Positions 16,143 to 25,379 of a DNA stretch of 64,000 bases are shown piece by piece. A program made the position numbers and the translations under genes. The notes beneath the pieces were generated by a model. That model was not told the DNA's origin, did no database searches, and saw only the letters and a program-made list of their open reading frames with translations. How positions within the stretch are numbered: the first letter of the stretch is position 1; the number at the start of each line of letters is the position of its first letter. Origin of the DNA: Frateuria_A sp049727805 (GTDB lineage Bacteria > Pseudomonadota > Gammaproteobacteria > Xanthomonadales > Rhodanobacteraceae); assembly GCF_049727805.1 (NCBI RefSeq), contig NZ_JBCNYA010000004.1:89812-153811 (forward strand). The letters run 5' to 3'.

Positions 16143-18401
16143 TTACCGCGCCGGTTCTGCCTGCATGCGGAAATGCAGTTCGCCGCCGGCGAGGATCTGG
16201 GCGTGGTGCAGGAACGGGCTGGCCAGCGGCTTGCCGTTGAGCGTGATCTCGCCGACGTAGGGATGCGCGTCGTCCAGCGGCGCGGCGCTGACGGTGAAGT
16301 CCTTGCCGTTGCTCAGGTGCAGCGTGGCGCGCTGCACGAACGGCCGGCCGATCGCGTAGGTGTCGCTGGCCGGCGTGACCGGATAGAAACCCAGCGCGGT
16401 GAACACGTACCAGGCCGACATCTGGCCCAGGTCGTCGTTGCCGGCCAGGCCGTCCGGGCGCGCGGCGTACTGGCTGTCCATGATCTGCTTCAGGCGCTGC
16501 TGGGTCTTCCACGGCGCGCCGGCATAGTCGTAGAGGTAGGCGATGTGGTGACTGGGCTCGTTGCCGTGGGCGTACCAGCCGATCAGGCCGGTGATGTCCT
16601 CGACGTGCTTGAAATGGGCCGGGTCGATCTTCGCGTCGAACACCTCGTCCAGCCGCTGCACGAACTTCGCATCACCGCCCATGGCGTTGATCAAACCCGG
16701 CACGTCCTGCGGCACGTACCAGGAGTACTGGTAGGCGTTGCCCTCGGTGTAGTCGGTGCCGTAGCCGGCGGCGGCCGGATCGAACGGTGCGCGGAACGCG
16801 CCGCCGGAAAGCCGCGCGCGCATGAAGCCGGTCTGCGGATCCCAGGCGTTCTTCCAGTTGCCGGCGCGCTTTTCGAAGGTGGCGGCAACGTCCTTGCGGC
16901 CCATCGCCTTGGCCATCTGCGCCAGCGACCAGTCGTCGTAGGCGTATTCGAGCGTCTTGGAAGCGCCCTCGGGCTCCTTGTCGATCGGCACGTAGCCGAG
17001 CTTCATGTAGTCGGCCAGGTCGCCGTAGGGCGCATAGGTGGCGCTGGCGACCATGGCGTCCAGCGCCTTGCCGGCGTCGAAGCCGCGCACGCCCTTGATG
17101 TACGCGTCGGCAATCACCGGCACCGCGTGGTAGCCGATCATGCACCAGGTCTCCAGGCCCTGGTACGCCCACACCGGCAGGATGCCGAACGGGCTCGCTT
17201 CGCGCGCGGCGATCAGCGAGCGGATGAAATCGGTGCTACGTTGGGGATTGAGCAGCACCATCAACGGCTGCTGCGCCCGATAGACATCCCACAGCGACCA
17301 GGTCGAGTAGAACTCGTAGCCCTTGGCCTGGTGCACGGCATGGTCGGGGCCACGGTATTGGCCGTTGACGTCCATGCTGAGCGTCGGCGAGAGCATGGCG
17401 TGATAGAGCGCGGTGTAGAACTGCTTGCGCACGGTGGCGGAGGCGTCGACGTCGATCACCGCCAGCGCCTTGTCCCAGTCGGCCTTGGCCTGCGCGCGGC
17501 GGGCATCGAAGTCCCAGCCCTTGCCGTCGGCATCGAGATTGGCCACCGCGTTGGCGGCGCTGACCGGCGAGATCGCCACCTTCACTTCCAGCGGCTTGGC
17601 GAGCGTGCCGAAGTCGAACACCCCGACCAGCGCGCGGCCGTTCTGCGCGTCGTGGTCCATCGGCTGGTTGCCCGGGCCCTTGAAGCCCTTGTAAGGGACG
17701 TCGCTCTCGCGGTCGTACAGCGTGCGCGAGGCGATCGGCTGGTTGAAGCGCATCGCGAAGCACAGCTCGCGCCCCGGCGCCCAGCCGCGGGTGGTGCGGC
17801 AGCCGGTGACGGTGCCGTCGGCGGCCACCTGCAGCTTCGACCACAGCACCTTGCCGGGGTAGTCGTAGATGCTCGGGCGCAGGTCCAGCAGCAGGTGCGC
17901 ACTCTTGCCCCTGGGGAAGGTGTAGCGGTGCCAGCCCACGCGCCGCCCGGCAGTGAGCTCGGCACGGATGCCGTAGTCGGCCAGGGTGACGGCGTAGTAG
18001 CCCGCCTGCTCGACCTCGCTGGCGTGGTCGAAACGCGAGCGGTAGCCGCTGCCCGGTTTGGCCGGGTCACCGGGCTCGAGCTTCACCTCGCCGGCGACCG
18101 GCATCACCAGCACGTCGCCCAGGTCGGAGTGGCCGGAGCCGGAGAAGTGCGTGTGCGAGAAACCCATGATGCTGGTGTCGCCGTACTGGTAGCCGGCGGC
18201 CCATTTGTAGGCGTGCTTGAAGTCCGGCATCGCCGTGTCGGGCGAGAGCTGGATCATGCCGAAGGGCACGGTGGCGCCGGGGAAGGTATGGCCGTCGCCG
18301 CCCGTGCCGATGCGCGGGTCGACGTCGCCGGCGTGGCCGGTGGCGGCAAGGGCGATGCCGGGCAGCAAGGCCAGGGCGAGGGCCAGGCGGGACAAGGTCA
18401 T
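16143..18401 (-). CDS. GH92 family alpha-mannosidase, secreted
   Basis: Calcium-dependent exo-acting alpha-mannosidase (GH92, mostly alpha-1,2), expected to release mannose from mannan or N-glycan side chains outside the cytoplasm. The 752-aa product starts with a Sec signal peptide (MTLSRLALALALLPGIALAA). It then shows the family blocks VDPRIGTGGDGHTFPGATVP, MGFSHTHFSGSGHSDLGDVL, YSTWSLWDVYRAQQPLM, YAHGNEPSHHIAYLYDYAG and GNDDLGQMSAWYVFTALGFY. The start ATG is preceded by GGAGAG and, 18 bases upstream, by a 16-bp palindrome identical to the one in front of the divergent lacI gene, so repression by that regulator is likely. A second GH92 with a Tat leader lies at 46284; the two differ in export route and regulation. 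Confidence 0.93.
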   Translation of the reverse strand: MTLSRLALALALLPGIALAATGHAGDVDPRIGTGGDGHTFPGATVPFGMIQLSPDTAMPDFKHAYKWAAGYQYGDTSIMGFSHTHFSGSGHSDLGDVLVMPVAGEVKLEPGDPAKPGSGYRSRFDHASEVEQAGYYAVTLADYGIRAELTAGRRVGWHRYTFPRGKSAHLLLDLRPSIYDYPGKVLWSKLQVAADGTVTGCRTTRGWAPGRELCFAMRFNQPIASRTLYDRESDVPYKGFKGPGNQPMDHDAQNGRALVGVFDFGTLAKPLEVKVAISPVSAANAVANLDADGKGWDFDARRAQAKADWDKALAVIDVDASATVRKQFYTALYHAMLSPTLSMDVNGQYRGPDHAVHQAKGYEFYSTWSLWDVYRAQQPLMVLLNPQRSTDFIRSLIAAREASPFGILPVWAYQGLETWCMIGYHAVPVIADAYIKGVRGFDAGKALDAMVASATYAPYGDLADYMKLGYVPIDKEPEGASKTLEYAYDDWSLAQMAKAMGRKDVAATFEKRAGNWKNAWDPQTGFMRARLSGGAFRAPFDPAAAGYGTDYTEGNAYQYSWYVPQDVPGLINAMGGDAKFVQRLDEVFDAKIDPAHFKHVEDITGLIGWYAHGNEPSHHIAYLYDYAGAPWKTQQRLKQIMDSQYAARPDGLAGNDDLGQMSAWYVFTALGFYPVTPASDTYAIGRPFVQRATLHLSNGKDFTVSAAPLDDAHPYVGEITLNGKPLASPFLHHAQILAGGELHFRMQAEPAR

Positions 18402-18418
18402 CAGGGGCTCTCCGGGGG

Positions 18419-18434
18419 TTTGGATCGTTCCAAA
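18419..18434. promoter_or_regulatory. LacI-type operator in front of GH92
   Basis: TTTGGATCGTTCCAAA, a palindrome centred on CG with one mismatched pair, as is typical of LacI/GalR family operators. It lies 18 bases upstream of the GH92 start codon and is identical to the site at 18567. Confidence 0.88.
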
Positions 18435-18566
18435 TGACTAAGCTAGCAGCGCTTGCGGACATGTGCACGTTGCGATGCGCGAGAAGGCCTGGGGAGGTCC
18501 GGACAGAGCCTGGACTTTGCGACCGACGACAAACCGGAGCTTGCACACGCCGGCCGATCAGCTAGA

Positions 18567-18582
18567 TTTGGATCGTTCCAAA
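18567..18582. promoter_or_regulatory. LacI-type operator in front of the lacI-family gene
   Basis: Second exact copy of TTTGGATCGTTCCAAA, 26 bases upstream of the regulator's start codon and 148 bases from the first copy. The position implies autoregulation, and two sites this far apart could support DNA looping across the divergent promoters. Confidence 0.88.
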
Positions 18583-18607
18583 CACGTTTCTTCCCACCGG
18601 GTGCCCC

Positions 18608-19657
18608 ATGGAAAGCAACCCTCCGCTCGGCCGCAAGGTCACCGTGCGCGACATCGCCGCCGGTTGCGGCGTCTCGCGCGCGACCGTATCGCTCGTGCTG
18701 CGCGGCAGCCCGCTGGTCAACAAGGACACCCGCGCGCGCGTCGAGGAAGAATTGCGCAAGCAAGGCTACGTCTACAACCGTGCCGCTGCCAACCTGCGCC
18801 GGCGCACGACCTCGTCCCTTGCGCTGGTGATCAACGAACTGGCCAACCCGTTCTTCGCGGAATTTGCCGCGGGCGTGGACGACGTGGTGGGCGAGGCGGG
18901 CATGGTCACGCTGCTGGGTTCCTCCAGCGAGTCGCCCAGGCGCGAGCAGGCGGTGCTCGGCTCGCTGATCGAGCACGGGCCCGGTGGCATCATCCTTTCG
19001 CCCGCCGAGGGCAGCGACGCCAGCCAGGTGCTGGCCGCAGTGGGCGCACGCACGCCGCTGCTGCTGTTCAACCGCGAGCTGGTCGGCGAGCAGCCCGAGT
19101 ACGCCCACTGGGACACGCTGGCGCTGGACAACCAGCAGGGCGCGCGCGAAGCCACCGCGCACCTGGTCGCGCAGGGCCACCGCCGCATCGCGTTCTTCGG
19201 CGGCCACCGCGATTCGAGCTCCTGCCGCCAGCGCCGCGCCGGCTATCGCGAAGCGATGCAGGCGGCGGGGCTGGCGGTGGCGCCGCACTGGGAGGTCGAA
19301 TGCCTGCCGACGCGGCTGGACGCGGCCCGTTGCGCCGAAGCGCTGTTCGCCGCCGATCCTGCACCCACCGCAGCGGTCTGCTACAACGACGCGGTCGCGC
19401 TGGGCCTGATGCATGGCCTGGTCGAGCGCGGCCTGGCGCCGGGGCGCGACTTCGCCCTCACCGGCTTCGACGACATCGCCGAAGCCGCGCTGGCCACGCC
19501 CTCGCTCACCACGCTCGCCGCCGCGCCGCGTGCGCGCGGACGCCAGGCCGCGCAGATGCTGCTGGAGCGCCTGCGCGACCCGGATGCCGAGGCGCGGCGC
19601 ATCGTCGCCCCGGTGCGGCTGGTGGTTCGCGCCAGCAGTTGCCCGGCCACCGCCTGA
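18608..19657 (+). CDS. LacI-family transcriptional regulator of the mannoside locus
   Basis: Sugar-responsive repressor of 349 aa. The N-terminal helix-turn-helix and hinge are clear (VTVRDIAAGCGVSRATVSLV, then RKQGYVYNRAAANLRRR), followed by a periplasmic-binding-protein-like effector domain (SSLALVINELANPFFAEFAAG, AFFGGHRDSSSCRQRRAGY, FALTGFDDIAEAALATPSLT). Two identical palindromic operators sit in the 206-base divergent region with GH92, one just ahead of this gene. The downstream transporter, kinase and isomerase genes run in the same direction and probably belong to the regulon. The effector is inferred to be mannose or a phosphorylated product; the sequence does not prove it. The ATG at 18608 matches the conserved N terminus. 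Confidence 0.9.
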   Translation: MESNPPLGRKVTVRDIAAGCGVSRATVSLVLRGSPLVNKDTRARVEEELRKQGYVYNRAAANLRRRTTSSLALVINELANPFFAEFAAGVDDVVGEAGMVTLLGSSSESPRREQAVLGSLIEHGPGGIILSPAEGSDASQVLAAVGARTPLLLFNRELVGEQPEYAHWDTLALDNQQGAREATAHLVAQGHRRIAFFGGHRDSSSCRQRRAGYREAMQAAGLAVAPHWEVECLPTRLDAARCAEALFAADPAPTAAVCYNDAVALGLMHGLVERGLAPGRDFALTGFDDIAEAALATPSLTTLAAAPRARGRQAAQMLLERLRDPDAEARRIVAPVRLVVRASSCPATA

Positions 19658-19802
19658 TCGACTCGAGAGTCTTCCGATGCCTTCCCGTAACCCGCGCTGC
19701 TCGTCGATGGCCGCCAACCGGCGGCATGGGGCGCGGCGGTCGACGGCAGGCAGCATGGCAGGCCGGATCCGCGTGCCCGCGTCCCTTCGTCACCACCCAG
19801 TC

Positions 19803-19818
19803 GCGTACGCACGTACGC
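19803..19818. promoter_or_regulatory. Inverted repeat between lacI and the transporter gene
   Basis: A GCGTAC / GTACGC inverted repeat around GCAC, in the 244-base gap 19658-19901. It may be an operator or a small hairpin ahead of the transporter gene. It does not resemble the TTTGGA sites. Nothing else was recognised in the gap apart from the AAGGAG ribosome site at its end. Confidence 0.3.
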
Positions 19819-19901
19819 TCCCCCGTTCTTCCCTGATCAGCGCACGAATCGCCCCCGGCGCGGGTCACTGGAAGGCATCGACCAGGCTCTAAGGAGTCCC
19901 C

Positions 19902-21227
19902 ATGGCCATCTTGCAAGCTCCCAACCGGTCGCCCGCCGCCCCTCCTGCGGACGGGCCGCGCGAGCGCTACACCGACTATCCGCTGGCGCTCGGGGTGGTC
20001 ACCACGATCTTCTTCATGTGGGGCTTCCTGACCTGCCTCAACGACATCCTGATCCCGCACCTGAAGGCGCTGTTCGAGCTGAACTACAAGCAGGCGATGC
20101 TGGTGCAGTTCACCTTCTTCGGCGCGTACTTCCTGATGTCGCTGCCGGCCGGGCGGCTGGTGGCGCACCTGGGCTACAAGCTGGGCATCGTCGCGGGCCT
20201 GGCGATCGCCGGCGTCGGCGCCGCGGGCTTCTGGCCCGCCGCAGGGCTGCACTCGTACCCGGCCTTCCTCGGTGCGCTGTTCGTGCTGGCCACCGGCATC
20301 ACCGTGCTGCAGGTGGCGGCCAATCCGTACGTGGCGCTGCTCGGGCCCGAACGCACCAGCTCCAGCCGGCTTACGCTGGCGCAGGCGCTCAATTCCTTCG
20401 GCACGTTCCTGGCGCCACACTTCGGCGGGCTGCTGATCCTGTCGGTAGCAGTCAAGAGCTCGCTGGAGGTGGCCCAGCTCTCGCCCGCCGGGCAACTGGC
20501 CTACCGCACGCAGGAGGCGCAGACGGTGCAGGGGCCGTACCTGGGCCTGGCGATCGCGCTGTTCGCGCTGGCCTTGCTGGTGTACCTGTTCCGCCTGCCT
20601 GCACTGGAGGAGGCCACCGAGCAGGCCGACCGTAGCCACCACACGCTGATGGATGCGCTGCGCATCCCGCACGTGCTGTACGGCGTGATCGCGATCTTCT
20701 GTTACGTCGGCGCGGAGGTGGCGATCGGCAGCTTCATGGTGAATTACCTGTCACTGCCGCAGATCGGCAACATGCCCGAGACCACGGCGGCGACCTACGT
20801 GTCGTACTACTGGCTGGGCGCGATGATCGGCCGCTTCGCCGGGTCCTGGCTGATGACGCGCTACTCGCCGCGGGCGCTGCTGGCGCTGTTCGCCGTGATC
20901 AACATCGCGTTGCTGGCCATCACCATGAGTACCGGCGGCACGACCGCCATCTGGAGCGTGGTGGCGATCGGCCTGTTCAACTCGATCATGTTCCCGACCA
21001 TCTTCACGCTGGGCATCGAGCGGCTCGGGCCCTTGACCGAGAAGGCCTCGAGTCTGCTGATCATGGCCATCGTGGGCGGCGCCATCGTGCCTTTCGCGCA
21101 GGGTGCGCTGGCCGATGCGATCGGCGTGCAGGCCGCCTTCATCCTGCCGGCGGTGTGCTACGCCTACATCGTGTTCTACGGCCTGCGCGGTTCGCGCATC
21201 GTCGGCGCACCGCTGGAGGCACGATGA
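19902..21227 (+). CDS. FucP-type sugar:H+ symporter (MFS), probable mannose/fructose uptake
   Basis: Major facilitator of the fucose/glucose-galactose permease (FucP/GluP) type with about 12 membrane helices in 441 aa. Family marks: TTIFFMWGFLTCLNDILIPHLK in helix 1, QFTFFGAYFLMSLPAGRLV, VAANPYVALLGPERTSSSRLTLAQALNSFG and YWLGAMIGRFAGSWLM. The start is preceded by AAGGAG. The gene ends in an ATGA overlap with the sugar kinase, so it is translationally coupled to the catabolic genes. Given the neighbouring secreted alpha-mannosidase and AGE isomerase, the cargo is inferred to be mannose; fucose or glucose remain possible. Confidence 0.88.
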   Translation: MAILQAPNRSPAAPPADGPRERYTDYPLALGVVTTIFFMWGFLTCLNDILIPHLKALFELNYKQAMLVQFTFFGAYFLMSLPAGRLVAHLGYKLGIVAGLAIAGVGAAGFWPAAGLHSYPAFLGALFVLATGITVLQVAANPYVALLGPERTSSSRLTLAQALNSFGTFLAPHFGGLLILSVAVKSSLEVAQLSPAGQLAYRTQEAQTVQGPYLGLAIALFALALLVYLFRLPALEEATEQADRSHHTLMDALRIPHVLYGVIAIFCYVGAEVAIGSFMVNYLSLPQIGNMPETTAATYVSYYWLGAMIGRFAGSWLMTRYSPRALLALFAVINIALLAITMSTGGTTAIWSVVAIGLFNSIMFPTIFTLGIERLGPLTEKASSLLIMAIVGGAIVPFAQGALADAIGVQAAFILPAVCYAYIVFYGLRGSRIVGAPLEAR

Positions 21228-22189
21228 GCCGTCCGATCCTCTGCTTCGGCGAGGCGCTGATCGATTTCCACGCCGAGGGCGCCGGCGAGGCCGGCTTCCC
21301 GCGCGCATTCGTGCCCTTCGCCGGCGGCGCACCGGCCAACGTGGCGGTGGCCGCGGCGCGGCTGGGTGGGGAGGCGCGCTTCGCCGGCATGCTGTCGAAC
21401 GATCCCTTTGGCGACTTCCTGCTCGGCAGCCTCGAACGTGCCGGCGTGGCTGTCGCCGACGTGGCGCGCACTGGTGAGGCCAACACCGCGCTGGCTTTCG
21501 TCAGCCTGGACGCGCGCGGCGAGCGCAGCTTCAACTTCTACCGTCCGCCTTCGGCCGACCTGCTGTTCCGCCCGCAGCACTTCCGCGCGCAGGCGTTCGA
21601 CGACATCGCCGTGTTCCACGTCTGTTCCAACAGCATGACCGATCCGGAACTGGCCGAGACCACCCGCGAAGGCATGCGCCGCGCGCAGGCGGCCGGTGCG
21701 CTGGTGAGCTTCGATCTCAACCTGCGCCCGGCGCTGTGGCCGCGGGAGTCGAACCCGCGTCCGTCGGTATGGCCGGCGCTGCACCTGGCCGACGTGGTCA
21801 AGCTGTGCGCCGAGGAATTCGCCTGGCTGGCCGAGGACGGTGCCCTGCTCGATCGCCTATGGCAGGGCCGCACGCGCCTGCTGGTGGTCACCGACGGCCC
21901 GCGGCCGCTGCGCTGGTACCGCCGCGACGTCAGCGGCGAGCTGCCCTGCCCGCAGGTGGAGGCGGTCGACACCACCGCCGCCGGCGACGCCTTCGTCGGC
22001 GGCCTGCTGTGCCGGCTCGCCTCGCTCGAAGCGGGCACGTTCGACGCGCTGCTGCGCGACGGCTCGGCGCTGCACGACATGCTCGCCTTCGCCGCCGCCT
22101 GCGGCGCACTCACCGTCACCCGCCAGGGCTCGTTCACCGCGATGCCGAGCGCGGCGGAAGTCCATGCCTTCCTGGAATCGAATCGATGA
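21224..22189 (+). CDS. PfkB-family sugar kinase, probable fructokinase
   Basis: Cytoplasmic ATP-dependent carbohydrate kinase, inferred to convert fructose to fructose-6-phosphate. Product of 321 aa starting MSRPILCFGEALIDF. It contains FAGGAPANVAVAAARLGG (N-terminal PfkB signature region), NTALAFVSLDARGERSFNFY and the C-terminal signature VDTTAAGDAFVGGLLCRL, with the catalytic aspartate in AAGDAF. The ATG at 21224 overlaps the transporter's stop, and the stop overlaps the isomerase's start (ATGA in both cases). The frame is open further upstream inside the transporter gene, but GGAGG before 21224 decides the start. Family alone would also allow 2-keto-3-deoxygluconate kinase; the isomerase next door favours fructose. 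Confidence 0.88.
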   Translation: MSRPILCFGEALIDFHAEGAGEAGFPRAFVPFAGGAPANVAVAAARLGGEARFAGMLSNDPFGDFLLGSLERAGVAVADVARTGEANTALAFVSLDARGERSFNFYRPPSADLLFRPQHFRAQAFDDIAVFHVCSNSMTDPELAETTREGMRRAQAAGALVSFDLNLRPALWPRESNPRPSVWPALHLADVVKLCAEEFAWLAEDGALLDRLWQGRTRLLVVTDGPRPLRWYRRDVSGELPCPQVEAVDTTAAGDAFVGGLLCRLASLEAGTFDALLRDGSALHDMLAFAAACGALTVTRQGSFTAMPSAAEVHAFLESNR

Positions 22190-23397
22190 CCACCCTGCCC
22201 GATTTCCGCAGCGAGAGCTTCCTGCGCGAGCACATCGCCCAGACCATGGCGTTCTACCACCCGCGCGCGATCGATCCGGCCGGCGGCTTCTTCCAGTACT
22301 TCAAGGACGACGGCACGATCTACGACCGCAGCCATCGCCACCTGGTCAGCAGCACGCGCTTCGTCTTCAACTACGCGCTGGCGGCGATGGAGTTCGAGGA
22401 CAGCGACTACCTGGACGCGGCCCGCCACGGCCTGCGCTACCTGCGCGACGTGCATCGCGACCCGGCCACCGGCGGCTACGCCTGGACGATTGCCGATGGT
22501 CGCCCCGACGATCGCACCAACCATGCCTACGGCGTCGCCTTCGTGCTGCTGGCCTGCGCCAGCGCGCTGCGCGCGGGCCTGGTCGAGGCGGAACTGTGGA
22601 TGGACGAGACCTGGGCGCTGCTGGAAAAACGCTACTGGGACGCCGAGGCGGGCCTGTACCGCGACGAGGCCGATGCGAACTGGAACTTCTCGCCCTACCG
22701 CGGCCAGAACGCCAACATGCACATGTGCGAGGCGATGCTGGCCGCCTACCAGGCCAGCAACGACGTGCGCTACCTCGACCGCGCCCTGCTCCTGGCCGAC
22801 CACATGACGCGCCGCCAGGCGGCCAAGGCCGGCGGCCTGGTGTGGGAGCACTACGACACCAACTGGAACGTCGACTGGGACTACAACCGCGACAACCCGC
22901 GCCACCTGTTCCGCCCGTGGGGCTTCCAGCCGGGGCACCAGACCGAGTGGGCCAAGCTGCTGGTGATCCTCGAATCGCACCTGGCCGAGCGCGGCCGCGA
23001 GGAGCGCTGGCTGCTGCCGACCGCCCGCCACCTGTTCGACACCGCGCTGATGCGCGCCTGGGACCCGAAGCACGGCGGCATCTGCTACGGCTTCGCGCCC
23101 GACGGCAGCATCTGCGACGCGGACAAGTACTTCTGGGTGCAGGCCGAATCGCTGGCCGCCGCGGCGCTGCTGCACGCGCGGACCGGCGAGCCGGTGTATG
23201 ACCAGTGGTACGAGCGGCTGTGGGCGTATGCGTGGCAGCATTTCGTCGACCACGAGCATGGCGCGTGGTACCGCATCCTCACCCACGACAACCGCAAGTA
23301 CGACGACGAGAAGAGCCCGGCCGGCAAGGTCGACTACCACACCATGGGCGCCTGCCACGAAGTGCTCGCACTGATCCGTGCCGGCGGCCAACCGTAA
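22186..23397 (+). CDS. AGE-family sugar isomerase/epimerase, probable D-mannose isomerase
   Basis: N-acylglucosamine 2-epimerase superfamily protein of 403 aa with the (alpha/alpha)6 barrel. Motifs include HLVSSTRFVFNYALAAMEF, NHAYGVAFVLLACASALRAG, YRGQNANMHMCEAMLAAYQA, PWGFQPGHQTEWAKLLVIL and KYFWVQAESLAAAALLHA, containing the paired histidines and glutamates of the active site. In this superfamily YihS and ManI type members interconvert mannose and fructose. The neighbours (alpha-mannosidase, sugar symporter, fructokinase) make mannose-to-fructose isomerisation the best reading; cellobiose or GlcNAc 2-epimerase is less likely. The start is in an ATGA overlap with the kinase stop. Confidence 0.87.
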   Translation: MTTLPDFRSESFLREHIAQTMAFYHPRAIDPAGGFFQYFKDDGTIYDRSHRHLVSSTRFVFNYALAAMEFEDSDYLDAARHGLRYLRDVHRDPATGGYAWTIADGRPDDRTNHAYGVAFVLLACASALRAGLVEAELWMDETWALLEKRYWDAEAGLYRDEADANWNFSPYRGQNANMHMCEAMLAAYQASNDVRYLDRALLLADHMTRRQAAKAGGLVWEHYDTNWNVDWDYNRDNPRHLFRPWGFQPGHQTEWAKLLVILESHLAERGREERWLLPTARHLFDTALMRAWDPKHGGICYGFAPDGSICDADKYFWVQAESLAAAALLHARTGEPVYDQWYERLWAYAWQHFVDHEHGAWYRILTHDNRKYDDEKSPAGKVDYHTMGACHEVLALIRAGGQP

Positions 23398-23410
23398 CAG
23401 GGGACTTTCG

Positions 23411-25372
23411 ATGAAGGCACTCGCAGTCTGCATGACCGGCGCGCTGGCGCTGGCGTCCACCCTCGCCGCCGCGGCGGACGCGCCGCGCTACGATCCGCTC
23501 CAGACCTTCGCGCCGTTCACTTATCCCGACCCGGTCAACGCCTACCGCTCGGCCGACGGCAAGCCCGGTCCGCTGTTCTGGCAGAACCGCGCCGACTACA
23601 CGATCGAAGCCACGCTGGACCCGGCCAGCCGCAAGCTCACCGGCCGCGAAACGATCACCTACACCAACCACAGCCCCAACGCGCTGGACGTGCTGTGGCT
23701 GCAGTTGGACCAGAACCGCTACAAGACCGACGCGCGCGGCGCCTTCACCAGCGAGTTCCCGACCGAGTTCACCAGCGGCTACCAGATCGCCTCGGTCGAA
23801 GTCGAAGACGCCAGCGGCCGCCGCCAGCCGGTGAAGTGGGTCGTCTCCGACACCCGCATGCAGCTGCGCCTGCCCGAACCGCTGAAGGCGAAGGGCGGCA
23901 GCGTGCGCGTGCACATCGCCTGGAGCTTCACCGTGCCTGGCGAATTCGGCGGCCGCATGGACGTCAACGCCAGCAAGAACGGCGACATCTTCGAGATGGC
24001 GCAGTGGTACCCGCGCCTGTGCGTCTACGACGACCTGCGCGGCTGGGACACCGCGCCCTATCTCAACAGCGAGTTCTACCTGGAATACGGCGACTTCGAC
24101 TACAAGGTCACCGTGCCCGCGGACATGATCGTGGCCGGCTCCGGCGAGCTGGTGAATCCGCAGGACGTGCTCACCAAGACGCAGATCCAGCGCCTGGACG
24201 AGGCCCGCCACAGCGACACGACGGTGATGATCCGCACGCCGGCCGAGGTCAGCCAGCCGTCCAGCCGTCCGAAGCAGGGCGGCACGCTGACCTGGCACTT
24301 CCGCATGCAGAACACGCGCGACGTGGCCTTCGGCGCGTCCAAGGCGTTCGTGTGGGATGCCGCCCGCATCAACCTGCCGCAGGGCAAGACCGCGCTGGCG
24401 ATGTCGGTCTATCCGGTCGAAAGCGCCGGCAACGCTGCCTGGGGCCGCGCCACCGAATACCTCAAGGCGTCGACCGAGTACTTCTCGAAGGAGTGGTTCC
24501 CGTATCCGTGGCCGGTGGCGATCAACGAGGCCGGCACCGCCGGCGGCATGGAGTACCCGGGCATCACCTTCGACTCCAAGCGCGCCAAGACCAAGAACCT
24601 GCACGGCGTGATCGCGCACGAGATCGGGCATAGCTGGTTCCCGATGATCGTCGGCTCCAACGAACGCCGCCACGCGTGGATGGACGAGGGCTTCAACACC
24701 TTCATCGACATCGCCGAGGTCGACGCCTTCAACCACGGCGAATACGCACCCAAGCGCGACGGCGAATACGCGCCCAAGGGCGGCAACCCGGCCGACGAGA
24801 TCGCCGCGGTATTGGCCGATCCGGAGGCGCCTGCCCTGCTCAACGGCGCCGACGAGACATCCGAGAAGTACCGCCATCCGATCAGCTACTTCAAGGGCGC
24901 CTTCGGGCTGGTGCTGCTGCGGGAACAGATCCTGGGGCCCGAGCGCTTTGACGACGCCTTCCGCAAGTACATCGCCACCTGGGCCTACCACCATCCCTCG
25001 CCGTCGGATTTCTTCCGCTTCATGGAAAGCGAGGCCGGCGAGGACCTGGGCTGGTTCTGGCGCGGCTGGTACCAGCACAACTGGCAGTTCGACATGGCGG
25101 TGCGCAAGGTCGCGCCGATCGACGGCGACTGGTCGCACGGCGCCGCCGTGACGGTGGCGAACCTGGACCCGCTGGTGCTGCCCAACACGCTGCGCGTGAC
25201 CTACGACGACGGCAGCCACCAGGACGTGCGCGTGCCGGTGGAAACCTGGCAGCAGCATCGCGAGTACGTGGTGCGGGTGGCCGGTTCGCGCAAGGTCGTG
25301 TCGGCGACGCTGGATCCGGAGCACGGCTTGCCGGAAGCGGATCGTTCCAACGACACGTTGAAGTTGAAGTAA
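23411..25372 (+). CDS. M1-family zinc metallopeptidase, exported
   Basis: Gluzincin aminopeptidase-like protein of 653 aa with a Sec signal peptide (MKALAVCMTGALALASTLAAAA). The N-terminal beta domain precedes the catalytic domain. The zinc site is HEIGHSWF at residues 403-410 and the third ligand E426 in MDEGFN, exactly the HEXXH-X18-E spacing. The substrate-binding motif reads GGMEYPG, not GAMEN, as in the bacterial subgroup related to leukotriene A4 hydrolase. It starts 13 bases after the isomerase stop and is probably in the same transcript. A link to mannoside use could be peptide release from glycoproteins; this is speculation. Confidence 0.9.
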   Translation: MKALAVCMTGALALASTLAAAADAPRYDPLQTFAPFTYPDPVNAYRSADGKPGPLFWQNRADYTIEATLDPASRKLTGRETITYTNHSPNALDVLWLQLDQNRYKTDARGAFTSEFPTEFTSGYQIASVEVEDASGRRQPVKWVVSDTRMQLRLPEPLKAKGGSVRVHIAWSFTVPGEFGGRMDVNASKNGDIFEMAQWYPRLCVYDDLRGWDTAPYLNSEFYLEYGDFDYKVTVPADMIVAGSGELVNPQDVLTKTQIQRLDEARHSDTTVMIRTPAEVSQPSSRPKQGGTLTWHFRMQNTRDVAFGASKAFVWDAARINLPQGKTALAMSVYPVESAGNAAWGRATEYLKASTEYFSKEWFPYPWPVAINEAGTAGGMEYPGITFDSKRAKTKNLHGVIAHEIGHSWFPMIVGSNERRHAWMDEGFNTFIDIAEVDAFNHGEYAPKRDGEYAPKGGNPADEIAAVLADPEAPALLNGADETSEKYRHPISYFKGAFGLVLLREQILGPERFDDAFRKYIATWAYHHPSPSDFFRFMESEAGEDLGWFWRGWYQHNWQFDMAVRKVAPIDGDWSHGAAVTVANLDPLVLPNTLRVTYDDGSHQDVRVPVETWQQHREYVVRVAGSRKVVSATLDPEHGLPEADRSNDTLKLK

Positions 25373-25379
25373 CCCACGG

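Noticed and set aside
19677..19892. A 71-codon frame between the lacI gene and the transporter
   Set aside because: It is arginine- and serine-rich with no recognisable fold, has no ribosome site and is a part of an out-of-frame shadow of lacI. Treated as non-coding.
25338..25353. An operator-like GCGGATCGTTCCAACG inside the end of the M1 peptidase gene
   Set aside because: It shares GGATCGTTCC with the true operators, but it is within coding sequence (ADRSND), is not palindromic at its ends and precedes no start codon. Probably chance.
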